Below, piece after piece: positions 1 to 8,043 of a stretch of DNA of 64,000 nt (position 1 is the stretch's first letter; each line of letters starts with the position of its first letter). The translations under genes and the position numbers were made by a program. The notes under the pieces were generated by a model. It was not told the DNA's origin. It saw nothing but the letters and a program-made list of their open reading frames with translations, and ran no database searches. Source of the DNA: Salegentibacter mishustinae (lineage in GTDB: Bacteria > Bacteroidota > Bacteroidia > Flavobacteriales > Flavobacteriaceae); contig NZ_LLKN01000001.1 of NCBI RefSeq assembly GCF_002900095.1, positions 186,001 through 250,000 on the forward strand, written 5' to 3'.

Positions 1-5
1 ACAAA

Positions 6-674
6 ATGAGAAAATCAATTTTAAGCACTTTTGTGATTGCAGCTTTCTTAACTGTAGTTGTAGGATGTAAAAACGATAAAAATAAGGCCGAAACTTCTGA
101 AGCTAAAGATGCAGCAACTGCGCAAGCCGAAGCTATGGAGTTTAAAGTAGATACTGCCGCTTCTGTTATTGAATGGAAAGGAAGTAAACCAACCGGAAAA
201 CATACCGGAACTATTAAGCTTGCTGAAGGTACTTTTAGCGCTAATGATAGCATTATTGAAAGCGGAAGTTTTGTAATTGATATGCAATCTATTAACGTTA
301 CCGATCTTGAAGGTAAAGACAAAAAAGACCTTGAAGCTCACTTGATGGGAACTGTAGAAGGTAAAGAAGGTGACTTCTTTAACGCTACAAAATATCCTGA
401 GGCTACTTTTGAAGTAACCGAAATTACTGAAAAAGACGGTCAAAAAATGTTATCTGGTAACCTTACAATTAAAGAAGAAACTAAAAACATAACTTTCCCG
501 GTTAGCATTAACCAATCTGACGATAGTATGGAAATTACCAGTGAAGAGTTTAGTATAGACAGAACAAACTGGAACGTAAACTTTGGTTCTAAATCTGTTT
601 TTGACGGATTAGGAGATAACTTTGTAAGTGATGATATTACTTTAAAGATCAACCTTAAAGCTACTAAAGCTTAA
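6..674 (+). CDS. YceI-family lipoprotein
   Basis: Encodes a 222-aa exported lipoprotein of the YceI family, lipocalin-like barrels that bind isoprenoid or other amphipathic ligands in the periplasm or outer membrane. Residues 1-21 form a lipoprotein signal ending in a lipobox (VVVGC, Cys21), followed by a charged, low-complexity linker to about residue 45. The YceI domain follows, with its usual pattern of D-T-A-x-S-x-I-E-W near its start and the late N-F-G-S-K-S-V-F-D-G-L-G segment. The ligand is not predictable from sequence. The start lies five bases from the window edge, so its promoter is not visible. A strong terminator follows, so it ends its transcription unit. Confidence 0.9.
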   Translation: MRKSILSTFVIAAFLTVVVGCKNDKNKAETSEAKDAATAQAEAMEFKVDTAASVIEWKGSKPTGKHTGTIKLAEGTFSANDSIIESGSFVIDMQSINVTDLEGKDKKDLEAHLMGTVEGKEGDFFNATKYPEATFEVTEITEKDGQKMLSGNLTIKEETKNITFPVSINQSDDSMEITSEEFSIDRTNWNVNFGSKSVFDGLGDNFVSDDITLKINLKATKA

Positions 675-700
675 GAAGAATCATAATTTGAATACAAAAA

Positions 701-731
701 GGGCTGTCAAAATTTTTGACAGCCTTTTTTT
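701..731 (+). terminator. Rho-independent terminator after the YceI gene
   Basis: The arms GGCTGTCAAA and TTTGACAGCC (702-724) form a perfect stem followed by seven T residues. It lies about 30 bases after the YceI stop codon. Confidence 0.9.
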
Positions 732-841
732 ATGCTTATACATTTCTAATTTACTGGATAATCGAAATTAAGGTCCAAGGCTTAATTTGAAATTATATTT
801 TCCAATAACAATCTTAATGAACTTGCTCCCAAGTAATTCAT

Positions 842-1744
842 TTAAATAAGATCTTCCAGGGCTTTGGCAAGATTTACATATTCAAAGGTGTAACCCTCCT
901 CCTCTATTTTGTCACTACTCACCAACTGACTTGACAGCACAATATGAGACATTTCGCCAAGCACTAATTTGAGGGCTACTTTAGGAACATTGGGCAACCA
1001 AACCGGTTTTCCCATTTGGGAAGCCACCTCGTTCACTAATTCTTTATTGGTAACAGGGTTTGAAGCTACGGCATTGTAAATACCTGTTAGGTGATTTTCT
1101 AAGGCAAAGAGGAAAATCCCGCTTATATCATCTATATGAATCCAGGATTGCCATTGTTTTCCACTACCCAGCGGTGAACCTACATTAAAATTTACCGGTT
1201 CTTTTAATTTTTGAAGCACTCCTCCATTTTCGGCTAGTACAAGTCCAATTCTAATCTTAGCGACCTCAATTCCCAGGTCTTTAAAATTATCTACAGCTTC
1301 TTCCCATTTTACAACAACTTCGCCTACAAAAGAATCATCTACGCCTTTATCTTCTTCGGTATATAGCTTTTCTAGAGAACTGGGGTAAATTCCAATGGCA
1401 CTGGCAGATACAAGGTTTTTTACCTGGTGTTCGTTTTCCTGCAAGCATTTGTAAAGTAAGTGAGCCGTTTCAGTTCGGCTTTTAAGAATGGCCTTTTTCT
1501 GTTCTGCAGTCCATCTTTCGGCAATGCTGGCTCCAACCAGGTTTATAATAGCATCGACACCTTTTATAGCTTCACTATCAATTTCATTGTTATTGGGATT
1601 CCAGTAAAAACCTTTATAATCTTCCTTGTTTTCTAACTTATCTTTACTGGTAGAGAGATAATGAACTTGCATTCCTTTATCTCTACATAATTGGCTAATT
1701 TTTGATCCAATTAAGCCTGTGGCACCTGTAATTAATACTCGCAT
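842..1744 (-). CDS. TIGR01777-family NAD(P)-dependent epimerase
   Basis: A 300-aa extended short-chain dehydrogenase/reductase of the TIGR01777 (YfcH/SulA-like) type. The Rossmann dinucleotide motif G-A-T-G-L-I-G is at residues 7-13. The C-terminal 45 residues (from about L-P-N-V-P) match the family's DUF1731 tail. Substrate is unknown for most members; cofactor binding is the only safe prediction. It is the last gene of a minus-strand run (DUF4920 gene, mnmD, this gene) with a 70-nt gap after mnmD, so co-transcription is possible. Confidence 0.9.
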   Translation of the reverse strand: MRVLITGATGLIGSKISQLCRDKGMQVHYLSTSKDKLENKEDYKGFYWNPNNNEIDSEAIKGVDAIINLVGASIAERWTAEQKKAILKSRTETAHLLYKCLQENEHQVKNLVSASAIGIYPSSLEKLYTEEDKGVDDSFVGEVVVKWEEAVDNFKDLGIEVAKIRIGLVLAENGGVLQKLKEPVNFNVGSPLGSGKQWQSWIHIDDISGIFLFALENHLTGIYNAVASNPVTNKELVNEVASQMGKPVWLPNVPKVALKLVLGEMSHIVLSSQLVSSDKIEEEGYTFEYVNLAKALEDLI

Positions 1745-1814
1745 TTTTCTTTACAAGATAGCAACAAGTATAAATCTCAACTAAAAATTTTTACTCATTT
1801 AACAGCAAAACCTG

Positions 1815-2489
1815 CTACTTTTTTAATGCTCTTAACATTTCGCGTTTTCCTGGCGGACCTGGTAGCCGTTCGACGATAAAACCTGCCGTTTGCATAGAAC
1901 GTCTCACACTTCCTTTTGCTGAATATGTCACTAAAACCCCATTGTTTTTCATCGCGGCATACATTTTATCGAAAATTTCTTCCGTCCACAGTTCCGGTTG
2001 AACCCTGGCACCGAAAGCATCAAAAAACACTAAATCGTATTTGTTGACATCTTCAATTTCTTCAAAACGCTTTTGTTGTTTTTCCAGTTGAAAATTTTCG
2101 GCGATAGCTTCTTGCGTATTCCACGGAATTTGATGCATTTTTTGAAAAGCATCTAGCTGATTTTCTGCGGAAAGCATTTCTGCATAATTAAGCTCACCTA
2201 TTTCATTTTCAGAAACAGGATAGGCTTCTACACCAATATAATTTATATTCAGCTGAAGCTTTTTAGCCTCAAGAAAAGTGATAAATGCATTTAGACCGGT
2301 ACCAAAACCAATTTCCAGAATAGAAATTTGCTTCTCTTTATTTAGGCCAACCCAATATTCTAAACCCATTTTTATAAACACATGCTGCGCTTCCTGTATC
2401 GCGCCGTGTTTGGAATGATACTGTTCGTCCCACTCACTTAAATGTATAGTTACCGAACCATCGCCGGTTCTTATGATTTTTCTTTCCAA
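1815..2489 (-). CDS. mnmD: tRNA 5-methylaminomethyl-2-thiouridine methyltransferase
   Basis: A 224-aa stand-alone MnmD methyltransferase, equivalent to the N-terminal half of enterobacterial MnmC. It performs the last methylation (nm5s2U to mnm5s2U) at tRNA wobble position 34 using SAM. The SAM-binding loop is I-L-E-I-G-F-G-T-G-L-N, and the family's Y-D-L-V-F-F-D-A-F-G-A segment follows near residue 150. There is no FAD oxidase domain, as is usual in Bacteroidetes. The start lies one base from the stop of the upstream DUF4920 gene, so the two are co-transcribed and probably translationally coupled. Confidence 0.88.
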   Translation of the reverse strand: MERKIIRTGDGSVTIHLSEWDEQYHSKHGAIQEAQHVFIKMGLEYWVGLNKEKQISILEIGFGTGLNAFITFLEAKKLQLNINYIGVEAYPVSENEIGELNYAEMLSAENQLDAFQKMHQIPWNTQEAIAENFQLEKQQKRFEEIEDVNKYDLVFFDAFGARVQPELWTEEIFDKMYAAMKNNGVLVTYSAKGSVRRSMQTAGFIVERLPGPPGKREMLRALKK

Positions 2490-2490
2490 G

Positions 2491-2997
2491 TTATTCTTTT
2501 AAAAGTACACCTTCTGCTATAAAAGTCCTGGTAATTTCAGGAGCAGTAATCGCCGCTATTTCAGCTTCAGATTTCCCTTCATCTTCAGCATAGTGTTTTT
2601 GATCTTCAACAGACATTTCATTTAAAAAAGCCTTTCCTTCTACAACAACCTCTGTGTTTTCGCTGTCTTTAGGCACAAAAAAACCATAATCTTTAAAGGT
2701 AACCCTCACCTCTTCCTCTTCCGGAAGTTCCAGGATTATCCAGCAGCCTTTCATTTTACAAACGCTATTAATTTTTGAAGAAAATTTAAGGTCTAAGGTA
2801 TCGCCCGGTTTTAGCGAATTAAATTTCTCCAAAGCCTCGGCCTTGGTTAAAGTATTTTCAGCTGAAATTTCGGCGCCAAAAGAATTATAAGTTTCAGGCT
2901 TTGCTTCAGCTAAAACTTCATCTTCCTTATTAGATTTTTCGTTTTTACAAGCTGTAAAAATTAGGGATAAACCAAGTATAAATACAATTTTTCTCAT
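2491..2997 (-). CDS. DUF4920-family lipoprotein
   Basis: A 168-aa lipoprotein with a DUF4920 domain. I chose the ATG at 2997 because it opens a classic signal with lipobox (F-T-A-C, Cys17). The longer frame to 3042 adds 15 residues with no export logic. The domain covers roughly residues 45-165 and contains the C-K-M-K-G-C-W pair of cysteines typical of the family, followed by a V-T-F-K-D-Y-G-F-F-V-P segment. Such proteins resemble OB-fold envelope proteins, but no biochemical role is established. It begins an operon with mnmD and is divergent from ilvE. Confidence 0.82.
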   Translation of the reverse strand: MRKIVFILGLSLIFTACKNEKSNKEDEVLAEAKPETYNSFGAEISAENTLTKAEALEKFNSLKPGDTLDLKFSSKINSVCKMKGCWIILELPEEEEVRVTFKDYGFFVPKDSENTEVVVEGKAFLNEMSVEDQKHYAEDEGKSEAEIAAITAPEITRTFIAEGVLLKE

Positions 2998-3052
2998 TTT
3001 CTTATTTTTAGTTAAAACCTTGCAGGCAAACAAATTTACCAAAACTTTAGAT

Positions 3053-3082
3053 TTTGATTCTGTTTTAATTTAGGTAAATTTG
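3053..3082 (+). promoter_or_regulatory. Bacteroidetes-type promoter of ilvE
   Basis: TTTG at 3053-3056 and TAAATTTG at 3075-3082 are separated by 18 bases, fitting the Bacteroidetes TTTG-N(17-20)-TAnnTTTG consensus. Transcription would start near 3089. That argues against the upstream TTG at 3080 being the ilvE start, and for the ATG at 3095 or 3101. Confidence 0.7.
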
Positions 3083-3100
3083 TTAACTAAACTAATGATA

Positions 3101-4168
3101 ATGAAATACGATACTAACCAGCTTGAAATTAATAAAGTCCAAAAATCTAAAATTGAAGAAGTAAACTTTGATAACCTGGTTTTTGGCGAGATTTTCACAG
3201 ATCATATGTTTGAATGTGATTATGCTAATGGGGAATGGCAAAATCCAAAAATAAAGCCTTACGGCCCAATACAATTAGCCCCTTCAGCAAAAGTATTTCA
3301 TTACGGCCAGGCTGTTTTTGAAGGAATGAAGGCCTATAAAGATGAAGATGACCAAATTTGGCTCTTTAGACCAGACGAAAATTTTAAACGAATCAATAAA
3401 TCCAGTGCAAGGTTAGCAATTCCTGAATTTCCGGAAGAATTTTTCTTTAACGGATTGGAAGAATTATTAAAACTTGAAAAAGACTGGATCAAAAAAGGTT
3501 TTGGAAATTCGCTATACATTCGTCCTTTTGTAATTGCTACCGAGGAATGCGTTTCAGCAAATCCTGCTACTAAGTATAAATTTATGATTATTTGTTCTCC
3601 TGCCCAGGCCTATTATAGCGGTGAAGTGAGGGTTCAATTTTCAGAAAAATACAGCCGAGCTGCCGATGGTGGTGTTGGGGCTGCAAAAGCTGCCGGAAAC
3701 TATGCGGCACAATTTTATCCAACAAACCTTGCAAAAGAAGCCGGTTTTCAGCAAATAATCTGGACCGATGCCAATACACACGAATTCCTTGAGGAAGCCG
3801 GAACAATGAATATTTTCTTTAGAGTGGGCGACAAACTAATTACTGCGCCAACCAGTGATAGAATTCTAGATGGTGTTACCCGAAAAAGTGTAATAGATCT
3901 TGCTAAAGACCTTAATATTGAAGTAGAAATAAGGAGAGTAAAAGTTTCTGAAATTGTTGAAGCTGCTAGAAAAGGCGAACTAAAAGAAATCTTTGGCTCT
4001 GGTACCGCAACGGTAATTAATCCTATTTCTGGTTTTGGCTATAAAGGGGAAAAATTTGAGCTTCCAAAACTTGAAGATTCCTACGGAAAATCTTTTAAAG
4101 ACCGACTAATGAAAATTCAATACAACCAGGCAGAAGATAAGCATGGTTGGAGACACCTGGTAAAATAA
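3101..4168 (+). CDS. ilvE: branched-chain amino acid aminotransferase
   Basis: A 355-aa fold-type IV PLP aminotransferase that interconverts Leu/Ile/Val and their 2-oxo acids. The PLP lysine lies in the segment around G-G-V-G-A-A-K-A-A-G-N-Y. Other family marks are H-Y-G-Q-A-V-F-E-G-M-K-A-Y near the N-terminus, E-A-G-T-M-N-I-F-F, and the late E-I-F-G-S-G-T-A-T-V phosphate-binding segment. Length is normal for the BCAT-II group. Two in-frame ATGs (3095 and 3101) lie just after the predicted transcription start; 3101 is used here. The gene stands alone between a divergent lipoprotein operon and a terminator. Confidence 0.93.
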   Translation: MKYDTNQLEINKVQKSKIEEVNFDNLVFGEIFTDHMFECDYANGEWQNPKIKPYGPIQLAPSAKVFHYGQAVFEGMKAYKDEDDQIWLFRPDENFKRINKSSARLAIPEFPEEFFFNGLEELLKLEKDWIKKGFGNSLYIRPFVIATEECVSANPATKYKFMIICSPAQAYYSGEVRVQFSEKYSRAADGGVGAAKAAGNYAAQFYPTNLAKEAGFQQIIWTDANTHEFLEEAGTMNIFFRVGDKLITAPTSDRILDGVTRKSVIDLAKDLNIEVEIRRVKVSEIVEAARKGELKEIFGSGTATVINPISGFGYKGEKFELPKLEDSYGKSFKDRLMKIQYNQAEDKHGWRHLVK

Positions 4169-4194
4169 TATTACCGATATTTAAAAAAAAAATA

Positions 4195-4231
4195 AACCTC
4201 ACAGACTCTCGAAATCTGTGAGGTTTTTTTA
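4195..4231 (+). terminator. terminator after ilvE
   Basis: The stem AACCTCACAGA / TCTGTGAGGTT (4195-4225) is followed by seven T residues, 27 bases beyond the ilvE stop. An A-tract on its left side means it may also stop transcripts from the minus strand. Confidence 0.9.
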
Positions 4232-4303
4232 TAAAGTATTCTACGTAAAATCTTTAAATTTCTTTGAGTATAGAACCTGAAGTAAATTCAGGTTGGACGT
4301 AAA

Positions 4304-5335
4304 CTATTTTGGCGGAAACAATACTGGTAAGGTATATTTTCCATCCAGTTCAGGCTTGCCAGAAGCATTAGATTTCTCAAAGATTAAATAACCTCTTTCA
4401 TCATCTGGAGCGTTTTCGAAGTTTATTTTGCCAGAAAATGACACAAAATCGTTTGTCATCCATTTTCCTTCGGTTTTTACGGAGGTTTTGGCCAAAACTT
4501 TATAATCTTTATCTACCAGTTTCACTGGAGCTTCGGCTTCAAAAAACCAGCTTCCACGAGCTTTCCCTTTAATTTCTAAAGGAGAAGTAATTTCGATATT
4601 AGGCAGAGGCTTTTCCACATTAATAAGATCGGAAAAATCTTTACGTTCCTCAGCATCTTCTCTCATAAAGTAAAGTGACTCCAAAACCATATTCAACTTG
4701 TTCTTGCTTTCCTCTTCTACTTTTCCCGAAAAACTAACCTTATCTTCTCCCATAGGATCGCATTGCTCCATAGGTTTGCTTTCACCCATTGCAGAAACAC
4801 AGGAAGCCTTAAAGTTGGATAATGCATAATGCACAAAAATTCCTCCGGTTTCGTTCCATTTTTCCGGCGGTTGGTTAAACCTTAGAAAATAGGCCCAAGG
4901 CTCGCCGTTTTCCAGAAGATAAACCTGGGATTCAATTTCATTGATATTAAAAGATAAATTTAGATTAGCATCCCAATCTTTTATAGATTTTTTGCTACCC
5001 GAAGGAGCATCTACACCAAAACCTTTTGGTAAGAAAGCGATGTAGGGAATTTCTGGTTTTTCATGAATTGCCAGCGGTTTTGAAATATTCAAGTTTTCTG
5101 GATAGACATTTATTACCACGCTATTGCCGGGTAATTTCCCTTCAGAAACCATTAGATCTTCTGGGTATTCAAAAGCGAAATTCCAGGTATCGTCCTTATA
5201 CTTTTGAATTTCTGCTGGTGCTTCAATTAGGGTATCTTGTTCTACTTCACCACTGGAATCTTTTTCAGTTTTCTTAGGGTTTTTACAGCCTAAACCCATA
5301 AGAATTATTATAAGAGAAATAACCGAAAGTTTCAT
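4304..5335 (-). CDS. lipoprotein with C-terminal Gmad2 immunoglobulin-like domain
   Basis: A 343-aa predicted lipoprotein: signal peptide with G-L-G-C lipobox at Cys17, then a Glu/Asp/Lys-rich linker. A roughly 200-residue middle domain carries an F-A-F-E-Y-P-E-D-L-like start, as in proteins that bind cell-wall or surface ligands. Residues about 250-340 look like Gmad2, the Ig-like domain first noted in spore germination proteins (I-T-S-P-L-x-I-K-G-K-A-R-G-S-W-F-F-E). Enzymatic function is not apparent; a structural or surface role is an inference. It is monocistronic as far as can be seen. Confidence 0.72.
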   Translation of the reverse strand: MKLSVISLIIILMGLGCKNPKKTEKDSSGEVEQDTLIEAPAEIQKYKDDTWNFAFEYPEDLMVSEGKLPGNSVVINVYPENLNISKPLAIHEKPEIPYIAFLPKGFGVDAPSGSKKSIKDWDANLNLSFNINEIESQVYLLENGEPWAYFLRFNQPPEKWNETGGIFVHYALSNFKASCVSAMGESKPMEQCDPMGEDKVSFSGKVEEESKNKLNMVLESLYFMREDAEERKDFSDLINVEKPLPNIEITSPLEIKGKARGSWFFEAEAPVKLVDKDYKVLAKTSVKTEGKWMTNDFVSFSGKINFENAPDDERGYLIFEKSNASGKPELDGKYTLPVLFPPK

Positions 5336-5391
5336 TTTTTAAGTTTTGCTTTAAAATAAAAAACTGCTTTCGTTTTAAAAAATCAACAAAA

Positions 5392-5778
5392 TTAGTCTCT
5401 AAGCGCTTTTGCAATATTCGGCTTAACATAGGCTGGCCCTTTAATTACTTTGCCCATTTTATTATATATTGGATTTCCGTTTTCATCCAGCTTACTCATA
5501 TTACTCTGCTGGATTTCATCAAAAATTGCTTCAATTTTATGTTCCAGTCCGTGTTCAATAATGGTTCCGCATAAAACATATAACATATCGCCCAGGGCAT
5601 CAGCTACTTCGGTAAGATCTCCATTATTTGCTGCCTCCAGGTATTCCTCGTTCTCCTCTTTCATTAATTCGTAACGCAACCGGTTTTTTTGGTCTCCCAG
5701 GGAAGCTATTGGATCGTCAGAAATTCCTAATTTAAAGCTGGTATGAAATTGCTTTACTGCGGCGAGTCTTTTCTTCAT
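5392..5778 (-). CDS. MazG-like / all-alpha NTP pyrophosphohydrolase
   Basis: A 128-aa all-alpha nucleotide pyrophosphohydrolase. The metal-binding pattern of the superfamily is visible: E-x-x-K-E-E-N-E-E near residues 40-48, and D-A-L-G-D-M-L-Y about 20 residues later. Family members hydrolyse non-canonical or excess (d)NTPs to monophosphates, or phosphoribosyl-ATP; the substrate here is not predictable. It ends with a K-G-P-A-Y-V-K-P-N-I tail common to flavobacterial homologues. It is divergent from the small membrane protein gene that follows. Confidence 0.8.
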   Translation of the reverse strand: MKKRLAAVKQFHTSFKLGISDDPIASLGDQKNRLRYELMKEENEEYLEAANNGDLTEVADALGDMLYVLCGTIIEHGLEHKIEAIFDEIQQSNMSKLDENGNPIYNKMGKVIKGPAYVKPNIAKALRD

Positions 5779-5844
5779 TTTTATATAATTTAAATCAATT
5801 ACAGGTTAAGCCTAAAACCTTAACTTTGCATAAAAGTAAATAAA

Positions 5845-6033
5845 ATGTTTAGCACAGGCCAACTCGTTTTCGCAGGCTTATTTGTAGTCGTTTTTGTAAT
5901 AATTATTGTGATTAGTTATAAAAAAGATACTTTATTACATAAAAAACAATATAAAGGTAGTATTTGGGTACTTCTGGCATTTCTTGCCTTTATAGGCTTA
6001 CTGTTTATACTTAAAACCTTTTTAAATCCCTAA
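5845..6033 (+). CDS. small two-helix membrane protein
   Basis: A 62-aa protein that is mostly two hydrophobic helices (about residues 7-25 and 40-58) separated by a short Lys-rich loop (Y-K-K-D-T-L-L-H-K-K). No characterised family is recognised. It reads as a real gene because it fills the space between two expressed genes, has flavobacterial codon use, and lies in the same direction as the SRPBCC-type gene 57 bases downstream. Confidence 0.6.
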   Translation: MFSTGQLVFAGLFVVVFVIIIVISYKKDTLLHKKQYKGSIWVLLAFLAFIGLLFILKTFLNP

Positions 6034-6090
6034 ATATCTTGTTTACCAAATATTGTTAAAATAAGTATCTTCGTTTCTAAACCAACCTAT

Positions 6091-7122
6091 ATGAAAATTT
6101 TAAAATACCTTTTCTTTCTACTTTTAATAGTGATAATTGCGGGTTCTATCTATATCGCCACAAAAGATGGAGATTACCAGGTAGAAGAAACCAAAGTAAT
6201 TACCGCACCGGTAGAAATGGTTTTCCAGGAAGTTAATGAACTTAAAAACTGGGAAAATTGGGAGCCCTGGTCTGCTGAAGCCGATGATATGATCATAGAA
6301 TACGGAGCGAAAACAAGTGGAGACAGCGCTACTTATTCCTGGAAAAGCGAGAGTGCCGGTGATGGAGAAATAAAGACTATTGCGGCTAAACCTTATTCTG
6401 AAATTGAACAGGAAATCACTTTTAAAACTTCTTTTGGAGAATCTACAAGCGATGTCTACTGGGAGTTCAAGGAGATTGAAAACGGGACGGAAGTTACCTG
6501 GGGAATTACAGGTCATCAAAGTTTTATGGAAAAGTTAGCTTTCACCTTTCAGGAACAAAGTATTTCAGAAATGATGCGTCCAAAGTTTCAAAAAGGTCTT
6601 AATAATATGGAAAGCGTCATTTTAAATAAAATGGATAAATACACCATTAATGTAGATGGTGTTATTCAGCACGGTGGCGGTTATTATATGTACACTACTA
6701 CTGCCAGCAAAATTAGCCAGGTAGATGAAAAGATGGCTCCGATGTTTACCGAAGTCTCTACCTATATGGATGAAAACGGGATTGAGAAAAACGGAAATCC
6801 TTTTGTTCTTTACAATGATTGGAACGAAACATCGGGAACAGCTATTTTTTCAGCAGGAATATTTACCTCCAGCGAAGTAATTACGCCCGCTGAAAGTGAG
6901 ATCTTAAATGGATTCATACCCAACCAAAAGGTCTTAAAAACCACTTTAAAAGGTGATTATAAAAACCTTAAAGAAGCCTGGGACACCGCCTATAATTATA
7001 TTGCAGAGAACGATCTTGAAGTTATAGAGGATGCTCAAAATTTTGAAGTTCATTTAACTTCCCCAGAACAAGTGGCTAATCCTGCTAAATGGATCACACA
7101 CCTTTACATTCCTGTTAAATAA
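6091..7122 (+). CDS. SRPBCC / GyrI-like effector-binding protein
   Basis: A 343-aa protein with an N-terminal membrane anchor or signal (residues 1-25). An SRPBCC/polyketide-cyclase-type domain (about 30-180) carries the typical start V-I-T-A-P-V-E-M-V-F and a W-x-x-W-x-P-W stretch. The C-terminal half (about 190-343) is GyrI-like, related to the effector-binding domain of AraC/MerR regulators, but there is no DNA-binding domain. This two-domain form is common in Bacteroidetes and probably binds small hydrophobic molecules outside the cytoplasm. It is followed by crcB after six bases, so the two form an operon. Confidence 0.78.
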   Translation: MKILKYLFFLLLIVIIAGSIYIATKDGDYQVEETKVITAPVEMVFQEVNELKNWENWEPWSAEADDMIIEYGAKTSGDSATYSWKSESAGDGEIKTIAAKPYSEIEQEITFKTSFGESTSDVYWEFKEIENGTEVTWGITGHQSFMEKLAFTFQEQSISEMMRPKFQKGLNNMESVILNKMDKYTINVDGVIQHGGGYYMYTTTASKISQVDEKMAPMFTEVSTYMDENGIEKNGNPFVLYNDWNETSGTAIFSAGIFTSSEVITPAESEILNGFIPNQKVLKTTLKGDYKNLKEAWDTAYNYIAENDLEVIEDAQNFEVHLTSPEQVANPAKWITHLYIPVK

Positions 7123-7128
7123 ACACTT

Positions 7129-7503
7129 ATGTTTAAACAACTATTATTGATTTTTCTGGGTGGCGGCCTTGGCAGTGTTTTGCGCTACCTAATCAGTAAA
7201 AGTTTAAATTCTGAAACCTTTTTTCTACCCTACGGAACTTTTACCGTAAATATCCTTGGAAGTCTATTGCTTGGCCTAATTTTAGGCCTCGCTGCCCGGC
7301 ACGAATTCTTTAGTTCTAATCTCGTATTATTCCTGGCCGTAGGTTTTTGCGGCGGTTTCACTACTTTTTCAAGTTTTGCTCTTGAAAATCAAGCACTTTT
7401 ACGTTCGGGCGACTACCTAAATTTCTTCTTTTATGCTTTTGGAAGCATAATTCTTGGAATTTTAGCTGTCTTTTTAGGTCTTTTTCTCTCCAAACTAACC
7501 TAG
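7129..7503 (+). CDS. crcB: fluoride channel FluC/CrcB
   Basis: A 124-aa four-helix membrane protein of the FluC family, dual-topology dimeric channels that export fluoride. Signature segments are the start G-G-G-L-G-S-V-L-R-Y, the G-T-F-x-V-N-I-L-G-S motif carrying the pore Asn, and G-F-C-G-G-F-T-T-F-S-S-F at the Na+/Phe-box region. It lies six bases after the SRPBCC gene and before a terminator. I see no fluoride riboswitch upstream. Confidence 0.93.
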   Translation: MFKQLLLIFLGGGLGSVLRYLISKSLNSETFFLPYGTFTVNILGSLLLGLILGLAARHEFFSSNLVLFLAVGFCGGFTTFSSFALENQALLRSGDYLNFFFYAFGSIILGILAVFLGLFLSKLT

Positions 7504-7549
7504 CCGGCACCCCAAAATTTACAAACAAAGTAAAACTTAGCCTTTTATA

Positions 7550-7583
7550 AAAACAACCCCTAAAAAATTAGGGGTTGTTTTTG
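7550..7583 (+). terminator. terminator after crcB
   Basis: AACAACCCCTA (7552-7562) pairs with TAGGGGTTGTT (7569-7579), followed by T residues. Confidence 0.88.
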
Positions 7584-7607
7584 TTTTATTCGCATTAATT
7601 AAGCATG

Positions 7608-7630
7608 ACACCCTATTTTTTTATGGGTGT
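7608..7630. promoter_or_regulatory. inverted repeat upstream of glnK
   Basis: ACACCC (7608-7613) and GGGTGT (7625-7630) flank an AT-rich spacer about 45 bases before the glnK start. Its position upstream of a nitrogen-control operon makes an operator plausible. It could also be a weak hairpin. No regulator is known from this window. Confidence 0.3.
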
Positions 7631-7674
7631 TATGATAATTTTATACTTTTATAACCATTAAAAATCAAGTTTTT

Positions 7675-8013
7675 ATGAAAAAAATAGAAGCAATCATTAG
7701 AAAGTCCAGGTTTGACGAAGTCAAGAAAGCACTTCACGAAACCGAAGTCAATTTTTTTAGCTATTGGGATGTTACCGGAGTAGGTAATGAGAAACAAGGC
7801 CACGTTTATCGCGGAGTATCTTATAGTACCAGCGATATTCAACGGCGCAAGATCTCCTTAGTGGTATCAGATCACAATGTAGAAAGCACAGTAGAAACAA
7901 TCTTAAAAGCCGCCCATACAGGTTCTGTGGGAGATGGAAAAATATTCGTAACACCGGTGGATGAAGCCTACCGCATAAGAACTAAAGAAAAAGGAACAGA
8001 CTCTCTTTCTTAA
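7675..8013 (+). CDS. glnK: P-II family nitrogen regulator
   Basis: A 112-aa P-II signalling protein that senses 2-oxoglutarate and ATP/ADP and gates the AmtB channel. It begins K-K-I-E-A-I-I-R-K and has the T-loop G-H-V-Y-R-G-V-S-Y-S. Tyr50 corresponds to the uridylylated Tyr51 of E. coli proteins; the loop around it differs (R-G-V-S-Y rather than R-G-A-E-Y). The G-x-V-G-D-G-K-I-F-V and Y-R-I-R-T segments near the C-terminus complete the nucleotide site. It is directly upstream of amtB (30-base gap), the standard glnK-amtB arrangement. Confidence 0.92.
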   Translation: MKKIEAIIRKSRFDEVKKALHETEVNFFSYWDVTGVGNEKQGHVYRGVSYSTSDIQRRKISLVVSDHNVESTVETILKAAHTGSVGDGKIFVTPVDEAYRIRTKEKGTDSLS

Positions 8014-8043
8014 AATATCAACTCATTATAAAAAATCACTTTT

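Noticed and set aside
7030-7130. Fluoride riboswitch before crcB
   Set aside because: crcB lies six bases after the previous gene, leaving no room, and no conserved riboswitch core is visible.
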